From NCBI RefSeq assembly GCF_010731735.1, contig NZ_AP022588.1:744001-808000 (forward strand): a stretch of 64,000 bases of DNA, written 5' to 3'. Positions 49,783 to 57,828 of this stretch are shown here, piece after piece (the first letter of the stretch is position 1; every line of letters begins with the position of its first letter). The notes under the pieces were generated by a model. That model worked only from the letters and a program-made list of their open reading frames with translations. It had not been told where the DNA came from and did no database searches. The DNA comes from Mycolicibacterium sediminis. GTDB taxonomy: Bacteria > Actinomycetota > Actinomycetes > Mycobacteriales > Mycobacteriaceae. Position numbers and translations under genes: made by a program.

Positions 49783-50107
49783 GACGGGACCGCAGCCGCG
49801 CCGGCAACGCCGCGACCTCCCACTCGCCGCTCTCGACCCAGCTGCACAGTTCGCGCGCGTCACGCCGGTCGACGACCGGTCCGATCCACTGCGCGGTCCC
49901 TACGGGTGTCCGGTCCGGCCAGCACGGCTGCATCAGCACCCACGTCTGCGGGACGTCCCCGCCGTCCGCCGCGACCAGCACGCCGTGCGGGCAGCGACGC
50001 ACGGTACCGCGCAGCCGCTCCATCACCGAGGAGGCCTCGGGCACATGACATCCCGGTCGGACGACGAGGGTGAACGGCCTGCGGGTGGCGGTCGTCGGCG
50101 CGCTCAC
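49772..50107 (-). CDS. hypothetical four-cysteine protein of the zinc-starvation operon
   Basis: A 111-residue protein following rpmG2 on the same strand. Cysteines at 20, 39, 62 and 88 (RPGCHVPEASSVMERL, VRRCPHGVLVAADGG, MQPCWPDRT, ARELCSWVESGEW) give it a look of a thioredoxin-like [2Fe-2S] ferredoxin or metal-binding protein; this is a weak resemblance. The GTG start overlaps the stop of a 12-codon frame after rpmG2. Its location implies regulation by the Zur boxes upstream of rpmB2. Confidence 0.6.
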   Translation of the reverse strand: MSAPTTATRRPFTLVVRPGCHVPEASSVMERLRGTVRRCPHGVLVAADGGDVPQTWVLMQPCWPDRTPVGTAQWIGPVVDRRDARELCSWVESGEWEVAALPARLRSRPTG

Positions 50108-50143
50108 CGCGGTCGGCCCGCCGGGTAGGGCAGCAGCGCCATG

Positions 50144-50308
50144 TCAGCGCTCCTCGCGGAAGTCGACGTGCCGCCGGATCACCGGGTCGTACTTGCGCAG
50201 CACGATCCGGTCGGGGTCGTTGCGCCGGCTCTTCCTGGTGACGTAGGTGTAGCCGGTTCGCGCGGTCGACTTGAGCTTGACGACGGGACGGATGTCGGTG
50301 CTGGCCAT
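50144..50308 (-). CDS. rpmG: 50S ribosomal protein L33, zinc-free paralogue
   Basis: A 54-residue L33 ([52 protein letters not shown]). The zinc-ribbon CxxC pairs of the zinc-binding form are absent, so this is the C-minus paralogue used when zinc is scarce. Its ATG overlaps the rpmB2 stop (TGATG). Normal partners in the M. tuberculosis C-minus operon include rpsN2 and rpsR2, which are not here. Confidence 0.93.
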   Translation of the reverse strand: MASTDIRPVVKLKSTARTGYTYVTRKSRRNDPDRIVLRKYDPVIRRHVDFREER

Positions 50309-50544
50309 CAGATCTTCTGCCCATCACGCCGCATCCGACCGACCACGGCCTCGATGCCGTCACGGTCGATGACCTTGATGCCCTTGGCACTCACCCGCAG
50401 CCGTACCCGCCGACCCTCGGACGGCAGGTAGTAGGTCTTGGCCTGGATGTTGGGTCGCCACGTCCGCTTGGTCCGCCGGTGCGAGTGGGACACAGTGTTT
50501 CCGAAACCGACTGTGCGCCCGGTGACCTGACACGTCGCGGACAT
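50308..50544 (-). CDS. rpmB: 50S ribosomal protein L28, zinc-free paralogue
   Basis: A 78-residue L28 ([58 protein letters not shown]). Only one cysteine remains of the zinc-binding set, and the length and sequence match mycobacterial RpmB2 (Rv2058c). GAGGAGGTG gives a strong ribosome binding site for the ATG at 50544. Heads the minus-strand zinc-starvation operon, with a Zur-box-like site 20 bases upstream. Confidence 0.95.
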   Translation of the reverse strand: MSATCQVTGRTVGFGNTVSHSHRRTKRTWRPNIQAKTYYLPSEGRRVRLRVSAKGIKVIDRDGIEAVVGRMRRDGQKI

Positions 50545-50563
50545 CCGCACACCTCCTCGTTAT

Positions 50564-50579
50564 TGACAATGGTTTTCGA
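50564..50579. promoter_or_regulatory. Zur-box-like site for rpmB2-rpmG2
   Basis: TGACAATGGTTTTCGA resembles the mycobacterial Zur operator consensus (TGAAAATNATTTTCA) and shares AATGGTTTTC with the second site in this gap. It lies just upstream of rpmB2. Confidence 0.7.
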
Positions 50580-50618
50580 CAAGCGCTCGATCGCAGCGTA
50601 GCGTAGGCACCGCCTTGT

Positions 50619-50634
50619 TGAAAACCATTACCGA
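50619..50634. promoter_or_regulatory. Zur-box-like site for mrf-like gene
   Basis: TGAAAACCATTACCGA is the inverted counterpart of the site at 50564; both contain the core GAAAACCATT/AATGGTTTTC. It ends ten bases before the GTG of the plus-strand gene. Confidence 0.7.
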
Positions 50635-50644
50635 TAGGAGGGTC

Positions 50645-51841
50645 GTGCGGACTCCGCTGATACTGGTCGCCGGGCAGGGTGACACCGACGCCGCGACGGG
50701 TGTGCTGCTGCGAACACCCGGGACGCTCGTCGTCGAGCACCGCTTCGACGGCCACGTCGTCCGGCGCACCCTGGCGTCACTCCGGCACGGTGAACTCGTC
50801 ACCGCCGAGACCATCCTCGAACTCGCGCACGGGTGCGTCGCCTGCACGATCCGCAACGACCTGCTGGTGCTGCTGCGCGTCCTGCACCGACGGTCCGACG
50901 TCGATCGCATCGTCGTCCACCTCGCGCCGTGGCTCGAGCCCGAACCGATCTGCTTCGCCATCAACCACGTTCGCGTTCGAGTGGGCCCCGGTTTCGTCGA
51001 CGGCGTGGCCGCCCGCGACGTCGAGATCGCCGCCGTCGTCACGTGCATCGACGCCATCACCTGGCTGCCGGCCGCCCTGGGCGACGACGAGCTGGCGGAC
51101 GGGAGGACCGTCGCGCAGGTCGCGGTGGGCCAGGCGGAGTTCGCCGACGTCCTGGTGCTGACGGCGCCCGACCGGGCGACGCTCGGCGTGCTGCGCCGGC
51201 TGAGCCCGCGTGCCCGGCTCACCACCGGCGTCGCCCGGCTCGAGCAGTCGCTGCGCCACCTGGAGCCCGATGCGCGCCGCGGTGTCGGCGACGATCCGCA
51301 CGGCCCGCTGCTCGCCGGCCAACCACCGCTGTCCGCCGAATCGGGCACCGCCCTGGTCGAATTCACCTCGCGGCGACCGTTCCACCCGCAGCGCCTGCAC
51401 GATGCCATCGACCTGCTGCTCGACGGCGTGGTGCGGACTCGGGGGCGGCTGTGGTTGGCGGGCCGTGCCGACCACGCGATGTGGCTGGAGTCCGCGGGCG
51501 GCGGACTGCGCGTCAGCTCGGCCGGAAAGTGGTTGGCGGCCATGACCGACGGTGAACGGGCCTACGTCGGCGGCGAGCGACGGGCGATGGCCGACCTGAT
51601 GTGGCACCCGGCGTTCGGGGACCGGCACACGTCCATGGCGATCCTGGTCTGCGGCGCCGAGCCCGCCGAGATCCATGCCGCGCTCGCCGGGGCGCTGCTC
51701 ACCGACGACGAGATGTCGCGGCCCTCGACGTGGCCGGGCTACGACGACCCGTTCGGCGAGTGGCACGCCGATCCCTGCGGCCACACCGCCGGAACCGAGG
51801 CGGACGCCAGTCATGGCACGAATGAAGGAGACCTCCGATGA
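50645..51841 (+). CDS. mrf: CobW-like protein, Rv0106/MPY recruitment factor homologue
   Basis: A 398-residue CobW/COG0523-related protein closely resembling M. tuberculosis Rv0106 and the M. smegmatis hibernation factor Mrf, which is induced by zinc depletion and helps load Mpy on zinc-free ribosomes. The usual GTPase P-loop GxxGxGK is replaced by [12 protein letters not shown], while the metal motif survives only as [13 protein letters not shown] (CxxC). The C-terminal domain ([31 protein letters not shown]) is CobW_C. GTG 50645 follows GGAGG. Divergent from rpmB2 and coupled to rpmE2. Confidence 0.85.
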   Translation: MRTPLILVAGQGDTDAATGVLLRTPGTLVVEHRFDGHVVRRTLASLRHGELVTAETILELAHGCVACTIRNDLLVLLRVLHRRSDVDRIVVHLAPWLEPEPICFAINHVRVRVGPGFVDGVAARDVEIAAVVTCIDAITWLPAALGDDELADGRTVAQVAVGQAEFADVLVLTAPDRATLGVLRRLSPRARLTTGVARLEQSLRHLEPDARRGVGDDPHGPLLAGQPPLSAESGTALVEFTSRRPFHPQRLHDAIDLLLDGVVRTRGRLWLAGRADHAMWLESAGGGLRVSSAGKWLAAMTDGERAYVGGERRAMADLMWHPAFGDRHTSMAILVCGAEPAEIHAALAGALLTDDEMSRPSTWPGYDDPFGEWHADPCGHTAGTEADASHGTNEGDLR

Positions 51842-52107
51842 AGCCCGACGTCCACCCCGACTACCACCCCGTCGTTTTCAAGGATGCGAACACCGGAGCG
51901 GCCTTCCTCACCAGGTCGACCGCCACCAGCGCTCGCACCATCGACTGGGAGACGCCCGACGGGACGACGACATACCCACTCGTCGTCGTCGAGGTCAGCG
52001 CGGACAGTCACCCGTTCTGGACCGGCCGCAGTCAGGTCCTGGACGCCGCGGGCCAGGTGGAGAAGTTCCGGCGACGCTACGGCTACCCGCCCGCAGGCAC
52101 CGGATAG
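51838..52107 (+). CDS. rpmE2: 50S ribosomal protein L31 type B (zinc-free)
   Basis: An 89-residue bL31 of type B ([66 protein letters not shown]). It lacks the CxxC pair of the zinc form. ATG overlaps the mrf stop (ATGA). Its last 25 bases overlap the 3' end of the minus-strand metallothionein-like gene. Confidence 0.94.
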   Translation: MKPDVHPDYHPVVFKDANTGAAFLTRSTATSARTIDWETPDGTTTYPLVVVEVSADSHPFWTGRSQVLDAAGQVEKFRRRYGYPPAGTG

Positions 52108-52337
52108 CGGTCGTTGACGTCGGCATTGCTGTCCTTGCGGGCGCAGTGCGCGCAGCAGAACATCCCCTCGTCGGTCTCGATGCCGTGCCCGAGGATGCGG
52201 CACCCGCAGTGCCCGCACTCCGGTGCCAACTGGGAGGCCGCGCATTCGACGCTGTCGAACGTCTCGGATCGGCCGTCGGGCCAGGTCACGGTGAACGCCT
52301 TGTCGTAGTCGTTGCCGCACGTCGCACAGATGCTCAT
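52083..52337 (-). CDS. Cys-rich zinc-binding protein, metallothionein-like
   Basis: An 84-residue protein with about ten cysteines. The N-terminal half has a CxxC ([33 protein letters not shown]). The C-terminal half [29 protein letters not shown] resembles the bacterial metallothionein (SmtA-type) cysteine and histidine pattern. It probably binds zinc. ATG 52337 is the only start consistent with the motif. It sits tail to tail with bL31B beside the zinc-starvation genes, but no Zur-box-like site precedes it. Confidence 0.78.
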   Translation of the reverse strand: MSICATCGNDYDKAFTVTWPDGRSETFDSVECAASQLAPECGHCGCRILGHGIETDEGMFCCAHCARKDSNADVNDRYPVPAGG

Positions 52338-52375
52338 GTGCGCACGGGTTCCCGACCGTCGGCGGGTCAAACGCC

Positions 52376-52816
52376 TCAGAACTGCGGCAGCCGCACGACC
52401 TGCACGAAGAACTCGTCGATCTGCCGGACCGCACTCATGAACTGGTCGAGATCCACCGGCTTCGTCACGTAGGCGTTGGCGTGCAGCTTGTAGCTGCGCA
52501 GGATGTCCTCCTCCGCCGACGAGGTGGTCAGTACGACGACGGGGATGGTGCACAGGTCGGCGTCGGACTTGATCTGCTCGAGCAACTGCCGACCGTCGTA
52601 CTTGGGCAGGTTCAGGTCGAGCAGGATCAGGTCGGGACGCGGCGCATCGGCGAACGCGCCGCGCCTGTAGAGGAAGTCGAGCCCCTCCTCGCCGTCGTGG
52701 GCGACGTGCAGGTTGTTCTTGATCTTGTTGTGCTCGAACGCTTCTCGGGTGATCAGCTCGTCGCCTGGATCGTCCTCGACGAGCAGCACGTCGATGGGTC
52801 GGCCTGCGGGTGTCAT
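52376..52816 (-). CDS. single-domain response regulator (Rcp1-like)
   Basis: A 146-residue stand-alone receiver domain. Acidic pocket in LLVEDDPGD, phospho-acceptor Asp67 (LILLDLNLPKYDG), Thr97 (VVLTTSS) and Lys119 (YVTKPVD) are all present. No output domain. This type (cyanobacterial-phytochrome response regulator-like) relays phosphate from a soluble or membrane kinase. ATG overlaps the histidine kinase stop by four bases, so the pair is translated together. Confidence 0.92.
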   Translation of the reverse strand: MTPAGRPIDVLLVEDDPGDELITREAFEHNKIKNNLHVAHDGEEGLDFLYRRGAFADAPRPDLILLDLNLPKYDGRQLLEQIKSDADLCTIPVVVLTTSSAEEDILRSYKLHANAYVTKPVDLDQFMSAVRQIDEFFVQVVRLPQF

Positions 52817-54444
52817 GTGCGATGTCCTTCCAGGGCCGCCTCGGGCACGGAGCCCGCGGCGTCGATCACGTCGTCGGTCGTGGTGGGCACCATCGGCAGG
52901 GTGAAGCGGAACCGGGTGCCCTCGTCGTAGCTGGTGTCGATGGCGATGGTGCCGCCGTGGTACTCCACGATCTTCTTGCAGAGGGCCAACCCTATGCCGG
53001 TTCCGGTGTAGGCGTCACGTCCGTGCAGCCGTTGGAAGATGACGAACACCTTCTCGACGAACTCCGGAGCGATGCCGATTCCGTTGTCGGACAGCGTGAA
53101 TTCCCACATCCGGTCCTCCCCCGGCCGGCACTCGACCACGATGCGCGGTGGGACGCCGTCGCGGCGGAACTTCACCGCGTTGCCGATCAGGTTCTGCCAC
53201 AGCATCGCCATCAGCGTCGGATCACCCACCACGACGGGCAGTCCCGACTCGGGGCGGGCGATCTCGGCGCCCGACTCCTCGATGGCGGTCACGATGTTGG
53301 CCAGCGCCGCGCCGAGTGCGACGTTCAGATCCACCTCGGCGTGGGTGGCGTTCAGACGGCCGACCCGGGAGAAGGTCAACAGGTCGTTGATCAGGACCTG
53401 CATGCGCTTCGCGCCGTCGACGGCGAACCCGATGTACTCGACGCCGCGCTCGTCGAGCTTGTCCGCGTACCGCTTCTCGATCAGCTGACAGAAGGACGTG
53501 ACCTTCCGGAGTGGCTCCTGCAGGTCGTGGGAGGCCACGTAGGCGAACTGCTCGAGTTCTGCGTTGGACCGGCGCAACTCGACGGTCTGCTCGTCGAGCC
53601 GGACACGTGCCGCCTGTGACGCCTGCAGTTCGTCGACGATGTGCTGTCGCATGTTCTCGACGTCGACGGCGATCGACCTGATGTCCTTGGGTCCGCGCGG
53701 AACGATCTTCTCGTCGAGGTCACCCTCGGTGATACGGCGGCAGGAGGCGGCCAGCCGGCCCAGCGGCCGCGTGACCGCGTTGTGGATCAGTACGGCGAGT
53801 GCGACCGCCGCGAGGAAGAACGCGACGATCATGACGATCAGGTCCCGGTCCCGCCAGCCGCGCACCTCGTCGAGTTCGGCCACCCCGTTGTCGCGCGCCT
53901 CCAGCAGGTTCTCGGACTGCACGTCGAAGAGTTGCCGGATGCCGTCGAACTCGACCTTGCCCCGGTCGATCACCGCGGGATCCACCCGGCCCGCCGCCTG
54001 CGGTTCGATGCTCGCTATCAGCGGTTCCGCGTAGCTCTGGCGCCAGTTGTCCGCGGCCGCCTCGACCGCGTCGAGGTCGGCGATCAGGTCCGGCCGGTCG
54101 ACCAGCCGCTCGCGCATCGCCGCGGACGCCGCACGCTCGGCCTGCTGACCGTCGAAGTAGGGCTGCAGGAACTGCCGGTCGGCGGTGATGGCGTAGCCCC
54201 GGGTCGCGGTCTCCTGGTCGCGCAACGCCGTCTGCAGCCGGTAGGACGCCACCCGTGCGGGCTGGACGTCGTCGATCAGCGTCCGGGACACGTGGTCGGT
54301 CCGGTTGATCAGCACGGCACCGGTGACCGCACCCGCGAGCACCACGATCGCCATGAGGGACAGCGCGAGGTTCTGCCAGCCCTGCACGGTGAGCCGTCGG
54401 CCGCGCCCGCCGGCCTCGGTGCGCTTCATCGGCTGCCCCGTCAT
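52813..54444 (-). CDS. CHASE3-HAMP sensor histidine kinase
   Basis: A 543-residue membrane kinase. Helix 1 about 25-47, a CHASE3-type extracytoplasmic domain (about 48-205, RVASYRLQTALRDQETATRGYAITADRQFL), helix 2 about 206-228, HAMP (PLGRLAASCRRITEGDLDEKI). HisKA follows with His306 in VASHDLQEPLRKV, then HATPase_c with QNLIGNAVKF, LSDNGIGIAPEF and GTGIGLALCKKIVEYHGG. The DLQEPLR H-box recalls phytochrome-type kinases that pair with Rcp1-like regulators, as here. Its start overlaps the stop of the SpoIIE gene. Confidence 0.92.
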   Translation of the reverse strand: MTGQPMKRTEAGGRGRRLTVQGWQNLALSLMAIVVLAGAVTGAVLINRTDHVSRTLIDDVQPARVASYRLQTALRDQETATRGYAITADRQFLQPYFDGQQAERAASAAMRERLVDRPDLIADLDAVEAAADNWRQSYAEPLIASIEPQAAGRVDPAVIDRGKVEFDGIRQLFDVQSENLLEARDNGVAELDEVRGWRDRDLIVMIVAFFLAAVALAVLIHNAVTRPLGRLAASCRRITEGDLDEKIVPRGPKDIRSIAVDVENMRQHIVDELQASQAARVRLDEQTVELRRSNAELEQFAYVASHDLQEPLRKVTSFCQLIEKRYADKLDERGVEYIGFAVDGAKRMQVLINDLLTFSRVGRLNATHAEVDLNVALGAALANIVTAIEESGAEIARPESGLPVVVGDPTLMAMLWQNLIGNAVKFRRDGVPPRIVVECRPGEDRMWEFTLSDNGIGIAPEFVEKVFVIFQRLHGRDAYTGTGIGLALCKKIVEYHGGTIAIDTSYDEGTRFRFTLPMVPTTTDDVIDAAGSVPEAALEGHRT

Positions 54445-55700
54445 CGTCGGGTCCTCTCCACCCGCACCACCGCGACGTCGTCGCTGATGCCGCCGTGCGA
54501 GCGGGCGGCGTCGTCGGCCGCCCTGATGAGCGCACGGACGAACTCCCTACCCGGCAGCGGTGCCAGCGGTCGGGCGAGTTCGAGCAGGCCCTCCTCGCCG
54601 AGGCGCTGGTTGCCGTCTCCCGCGTGCCCCTCGAAGATGCCGTCGGTCAGCAGCACCAGCCCACGGCCCGCGGGCAGTTCCAGCTCGCTGACCGGCCACT
54701 TCGTGCCGTGGAGGCCCAGCGCCGGGCCGGCCGGTGGTTCCAGCCACTCGACGGAGTCGGGGCCGTGCAGCAGCATGCCGGGGTGACCGGCACGCACCGC
54801 GGTGAAGCCGAGCCCGTCGGGGGCGAGCGCCACGCTGAGCACCGTCGCGAAGATGCCGCTGCTCACCGGACGCTCGGCGCGCAGGATGCGTTCCAGCTGC
54901 ATCATGCGTTCACTGCCCCGCAGGCCGACGAAGGTGAGCGCCCGCCAGCCGATGCGCAGCGCGACACCGAGGGCGGCGGCGTCCGGGCCGTGTCCCGCGA
55001 CGTCGCCCACCATCACGTGCACGGTGCCGTCCGGGGTCTCGACGACGTCGTAGAAGTCTCCGCCGAGGAGCGCGTTCTCGTGGCTGGGCTGGTACTGCGC
55101 CTCGATCTCGACGCCGGTGTGGTCCATCAGCAGCGGCGTGGGCAGCAGACCGCGGGCGAGGCGGGCGTTCTCCAGCGCGGTCACCTGACTCGACCGCAGT
55201 GCCGCGGACGTCAGCTCGGCTCGCTTGCGCTCGATGGCGTAGAGCAGGGCGCGGCGCAGCATCTCGGGCTCGACGCGCCCCTTGACGAGATAGTCCTGCG
55301 CACCGGACGCGAGCGCCGAGACGCCGAAGTGCTCGTCGGCCAGTCCGGTGAGGACGACCACCGGAATGTGGTCACCGCGCTTGGCGATTCGGTCCAGCGC
55401 GCTGATCCCGTTGGCGTCGGGGAGGTTGAGGTCCAGCAGCACGCAGTCGGGGCGCGCCCGCGCGAGTTCACGCTCGGCGTCCGCCACGGTCTCGGCCACC
55501 ACGACGCGGATGTCGGCGTTGGCGTCGGCGATCAGCTCCTCGACGAGGATCGCGTCCTCGCGGTCGTCCTCGACCAGCAGCAGGTGCAGCTGTTGGCCGG
55601 GTGCCACGGGAGCGATGTCAGGAGTGAGCACGCGCACCGACGCAGGTGGGTTCGAAGATATTGACGATGCGTCGAGGATACTCAAGTGGTTCCGCGCCAT
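54441..55700 (-). CDS. receiver-SpoIIE phosphatase (PP2C) protein
   Basis: A 419-residue protein joining an N-terminal receiver (phospho-acceptor Asp90 in VLLDLNLPDANG, Lys140 in YLVKG) to a SpoIIE/RsbU-type PP2C phosphatase. The phosphatase carries metal-binding aspartates in LLGGDFYDVV (Asp215) and MVGDVAGHG (Asp233), with ISDDVAVV at the end. Such proteins dephosphorylate anti-sigma-factor antagonists when their receiver is phosphorylated. No antagonist or anti-sigma gene is in the window. ATG 55700 lacks a clear ribosome binding site; a GTG at residue 22 is an alternative. Confidence 0.9.
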   Translation of the reverse strand: MARNHLSILDASSISSNPPASVRVLTPDIAPVAPGQQLHLLLVEDDREDAILVEELIADANADIRVVVAETVADAERELARARPDCVLLDLNLPDANGISALDRIAKRGDHIPVVVLTGLADEHFGVSALASGAQDYLVKGRVEPEMLRRALLYAIERKRAELTSAALRSSQVTALENARLARGLLPTPLLMDHTGVEIEAQYQPSHENALLGGDFYDVVETPDGTVHVMVGDVAGHGPDAAALGVALRIGWRALTFVGLRGSERMMQLERILRAERPVSSGIFATVLSVALAPDGLGFTAVRAGHPGMLLHGPDSVEWLEPPAGPALGLHGTKWPVSELELPAGRGLVLLTDGIFEGHAGDGNQRLGEEGLLELARPLAPLPGREFVRALIRAADDAARSHGGISDDVAVVRVERTRR

Positions 55701-55710
55701 TGAGCGGTTG

Positions 55711-56832
55711 TCAGACGGCCGGTGTGTCCCGGATGCCGCGGTAGATGCCGCGCCGGACGATCCACGGCATCAGGACGCGTTCGAACGACCAGGCCGGGAA
55801 TCGGAACGCCCGACCATTGGGCGCAAACACCTCCAGGCCGTCGCGCTGGATGCCGAGTATCGAGCCCCACCGCGTCGTCGGCGGGCGGTACGTGCGCAGC
55901 GGCCGGCCCTCGAAGTCGGCGAGGACGTTGTAGGCCAGCAGCCCGTCGGCCCGGTTGCGCGCGGAACTGCGCTGCGGGTCGGTGGCCGCGACGTCCCCGA
56001 CCGAGAAGACCCCGGACTGACCCGCGACGCGCAGGTCGGGCGTCACGCGGACGAACCCGTCGTCGTCGAGCAGGCTCGACGGCAGCCACTCGGTGTTGGG
56101 CCGCACCCGGCCGACCGTCCACAGCACGGCGTCCGCGGAGGCAGCCGGCTGGCCGGTGCTCCACTCGATCGGGTCGTCGGTGATGGCGTCTCCGGTGAAG
56201 CCGTCGGGCATCACCGCGCGGTGGCCCGGGTGCAGCGTCACCCCGGCCTCGCGCAGCCGGCGTTCGACGCGTGCCCACGTCCGCGGGTGGTACTGGGTCA
56301 GCGCGCGATCGCCCGGGAAGTACAGCCCGACGCGGGTGCCGGGCCACGTGCGGGCGACGTTCGCCGCACTGCTGACGGCCGCGGCGCCGCCGCCGACCAC
56401 GATCACCGACGACGCGGCCGCGAGCCGATCGTGGGCGGCGCGCAGGTCGGCGCCGATCTCGTCGGCGGACTGGAGCGTCGGTTGCCGCCAGAAGCCGTTG
56501 GTGACGCCGGTCGAGATGATCAGCGCGTCGTAGCCCTCGGCCACCTCGGTGCCCGCCGCGGTCCGTACCGAGACGCTGCGGCCCACCGGATCGAGGCCCG
56601 TCAGCGTGCCGTGCACGGTGCGCACCCGGTCCAGACCGTGGAACCTGTCGAACGAGATCCAGTTGTGCTCGGCCCAGTGGTCGGGCCTGCTGATCCGCCA
56701 GCCCAGTTCTTGACCACTGACCAGTGCGGGCTTCGCCGAGATGCCGACGACGTCGACGCCCGGTGTCTTGGCCAGCCGGATCGCCGTCAGCACACCGCTG
56801 TCGCCGAGCCCGGCGACGACGACGCGCTTCAC
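55711..56832 (-). CDS. NAD(P)/FAD-dependent oxidoreductase (NDH-2-like)
   Basis: A 373-residue pyridine-nucleotide disulfide oxidoreductase-like flavoprotein. Two dinucleotide-binding motifs: VVVAGLGDSGVLTAIRLA (FAD, about 4-21) and VIVVGGGAAAVSSAANVA (NAD, about 145-162), plus the second FAD contact SGVFSVGDVAAT. No CxxC disulfide. Relatives include type II NADH dehydrogenases and AIF-like proteins. GTG overlaps the DUF1295 gene stop (GTGA). The C-terminal basic stretch (MPWIVRRGIYRGIR) could associate with the membrane. Confidence 0.86.
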   Translation of the reverse strand: MKRVVVAGLGDSGVLTAIRLAKTPGVDVVGISAKPALVSGQELGWRISRPDHWAEHNWISFDRFHGLDRVRTVHGTLTGLDPVGRSVSVRTAAGTEVAEGYDALIISTGVTNGFWRQPTLQSADEIGADLRAAHDRLAAASSVIVVGGGAAAVSSAANVARTWPGTRVGLYFPGDRALTQYHPRTWARVERRLREAGVTLHPGHRAVMPDGFTGDAITDDPIEWSTGQPAASADAVLWTVGRVRPNTEWLPSSLLDDDGFVRVTPDLRVAGQSGVFSVGDVAATDPQRSSARNRADGLLAYNVLADFEGRPLRTYRPPTTRWGSILGIQRDGLEVFAPNGRAFRFPAWSFERVLMPWIVRRGIYRGIRDTPAV

Positions 56833-57737
56833 CGTCGGGCCCCCGACCGCTTCGGCGGCCACGGCACGAACTTCGAGACCCGGTCGACGACGTCGGAGTA
56901 CTCGGGGCGGCGCGCGAGGCTGCGCTCCTCCATCATCGGGATGCTGGCGCCGAGGAACAGCGCGAGCATGACGACCGCACCCGCCATCACCCACCACCAG
57001 TCCGCGGGCGCCGCGGCGACGCCGAACAGGCCGAGCGACAGCCAGAAGGCGAACTCGCCGAAGTAGTTCGGGTGCCGCGACCACGACCACAGTCCGCGAT
57101 CCATCGCCTCGCCGGGTTGGCGTACCCGCGCGAACCGGTGCATCTGCCCGTCGGCGACGAACTCGAGCGTCACCGCCGCGATGCCGATCACGAACGCCAC
57201 GATCATCAGCCAGGCGATGCCGTCGCCGGGGCGGGTCACCGCCACGTAGACCGGCACCATGCCACCGAAGACCTGCAGGGTGGGGATGAGGTGGATGGCG
57301 ACGAGGTCCGCGACGAACTCGAGCCGTCCCGCGCGGTCGCGGAACATGGGGTAGCGCCAGTCCTCGTGGTGCAGGCCGGGGAACGTGTACACCCAGTTGC
57401 CGGTGAGGCGAATCGCCCACAGCACCACCACGATCGCGACCAGCCAGCACCGCAGCCGGTCCACGTCCGGGCCCGCCTGGCTCCACCAGTAGAGGAGCAG
57501 CAGCGGTGGGATGACGCTCCAGTAGGCGTCGTAGAAGCTGGAGTTGCGGTAGGCGCGGCTGAACGCGAACACCACCACGGTGCCCAGGACGTCGGCGATC
57601 AGGGTGTCGAGCCAGAGCCGTCCGGTCGTGGGGCCCCACAGCAGCCATGCCCCCGCCACCGCGACGACGATCACGTAGGCGAGGGTGACGATGGCGAGCG
57701 ACGCCGCCTTGGATCTCGTCACGGGGGTCTCGGTCAA
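56829..57737 (-). CDS. DUF1295 membrane protein (steroid 5-alpha-reductase/ICMT-like)
   Basis: A 302-residue membrane protein with about nine helices and the DUF1295 signature LEFVADGQMHRFARVRQPGEAMDRGLWSWSRHPNYFGEFAFWLSLGLF. This resembles the NADPH/SAM-binding end of steroid reductases and isoprenylcysteine methyltransferases. Start is TTG at 57737: GGAGGAG stands 5-6 bases before it and the following TETPVTRSKAAS leads into the first helix. A GTG at 57722 is an alternative. Coupled to the flavoprotein gene, suggesting a joint reductase system. Confidence 0.85.
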   Translation of the reverse strand: MTETPVTRSKAASLAIVTLAYVIVVAVAGAWLLWGPTTGRLWLDTLIADVLGTVVVFAFSRAYRNSSFYDAYWSVIPPLLLLYWWSQAGPDVDRLRCWLVAIVVVLWAIRLTGNWVYTFPGLHHEDWRYPMFRDRAGRLEFVADLVAIHLIPTLQVFGGMVPVYVAVTRPGDGIAWLMIVAFVIGIAAVTLEFVADGQMHRFARVRQPGEAMDRGLWSWSRHPNYFGEFAFWLSLGLFGVAAAPADWWWVMAGAVVMLALFLGASIPMMEERSLARRPEYSDVVDRVSKFVPWPPKRSGARR

Positions 57738-57814
57738 CGGTCTCCTCCGGCTCGGAAGTCGGCGAACTGTAACACGTTCTAGTTCGACGGCGAGGGGCGT
57801 TCGGCGAGCTGGCC

Positions 57815-57820
57815 GTAACC
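57815..57820 (+). promoter_or_regulatory. -10 element for serine hydrolase gene
   Basis: TAACCT ends eight bases before the GTG at 57829 with no ribosome binding site, as for a leaderless mRNA. Confidence 0.4.
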
Positions 57821-57828
57821 TGTCGGAC

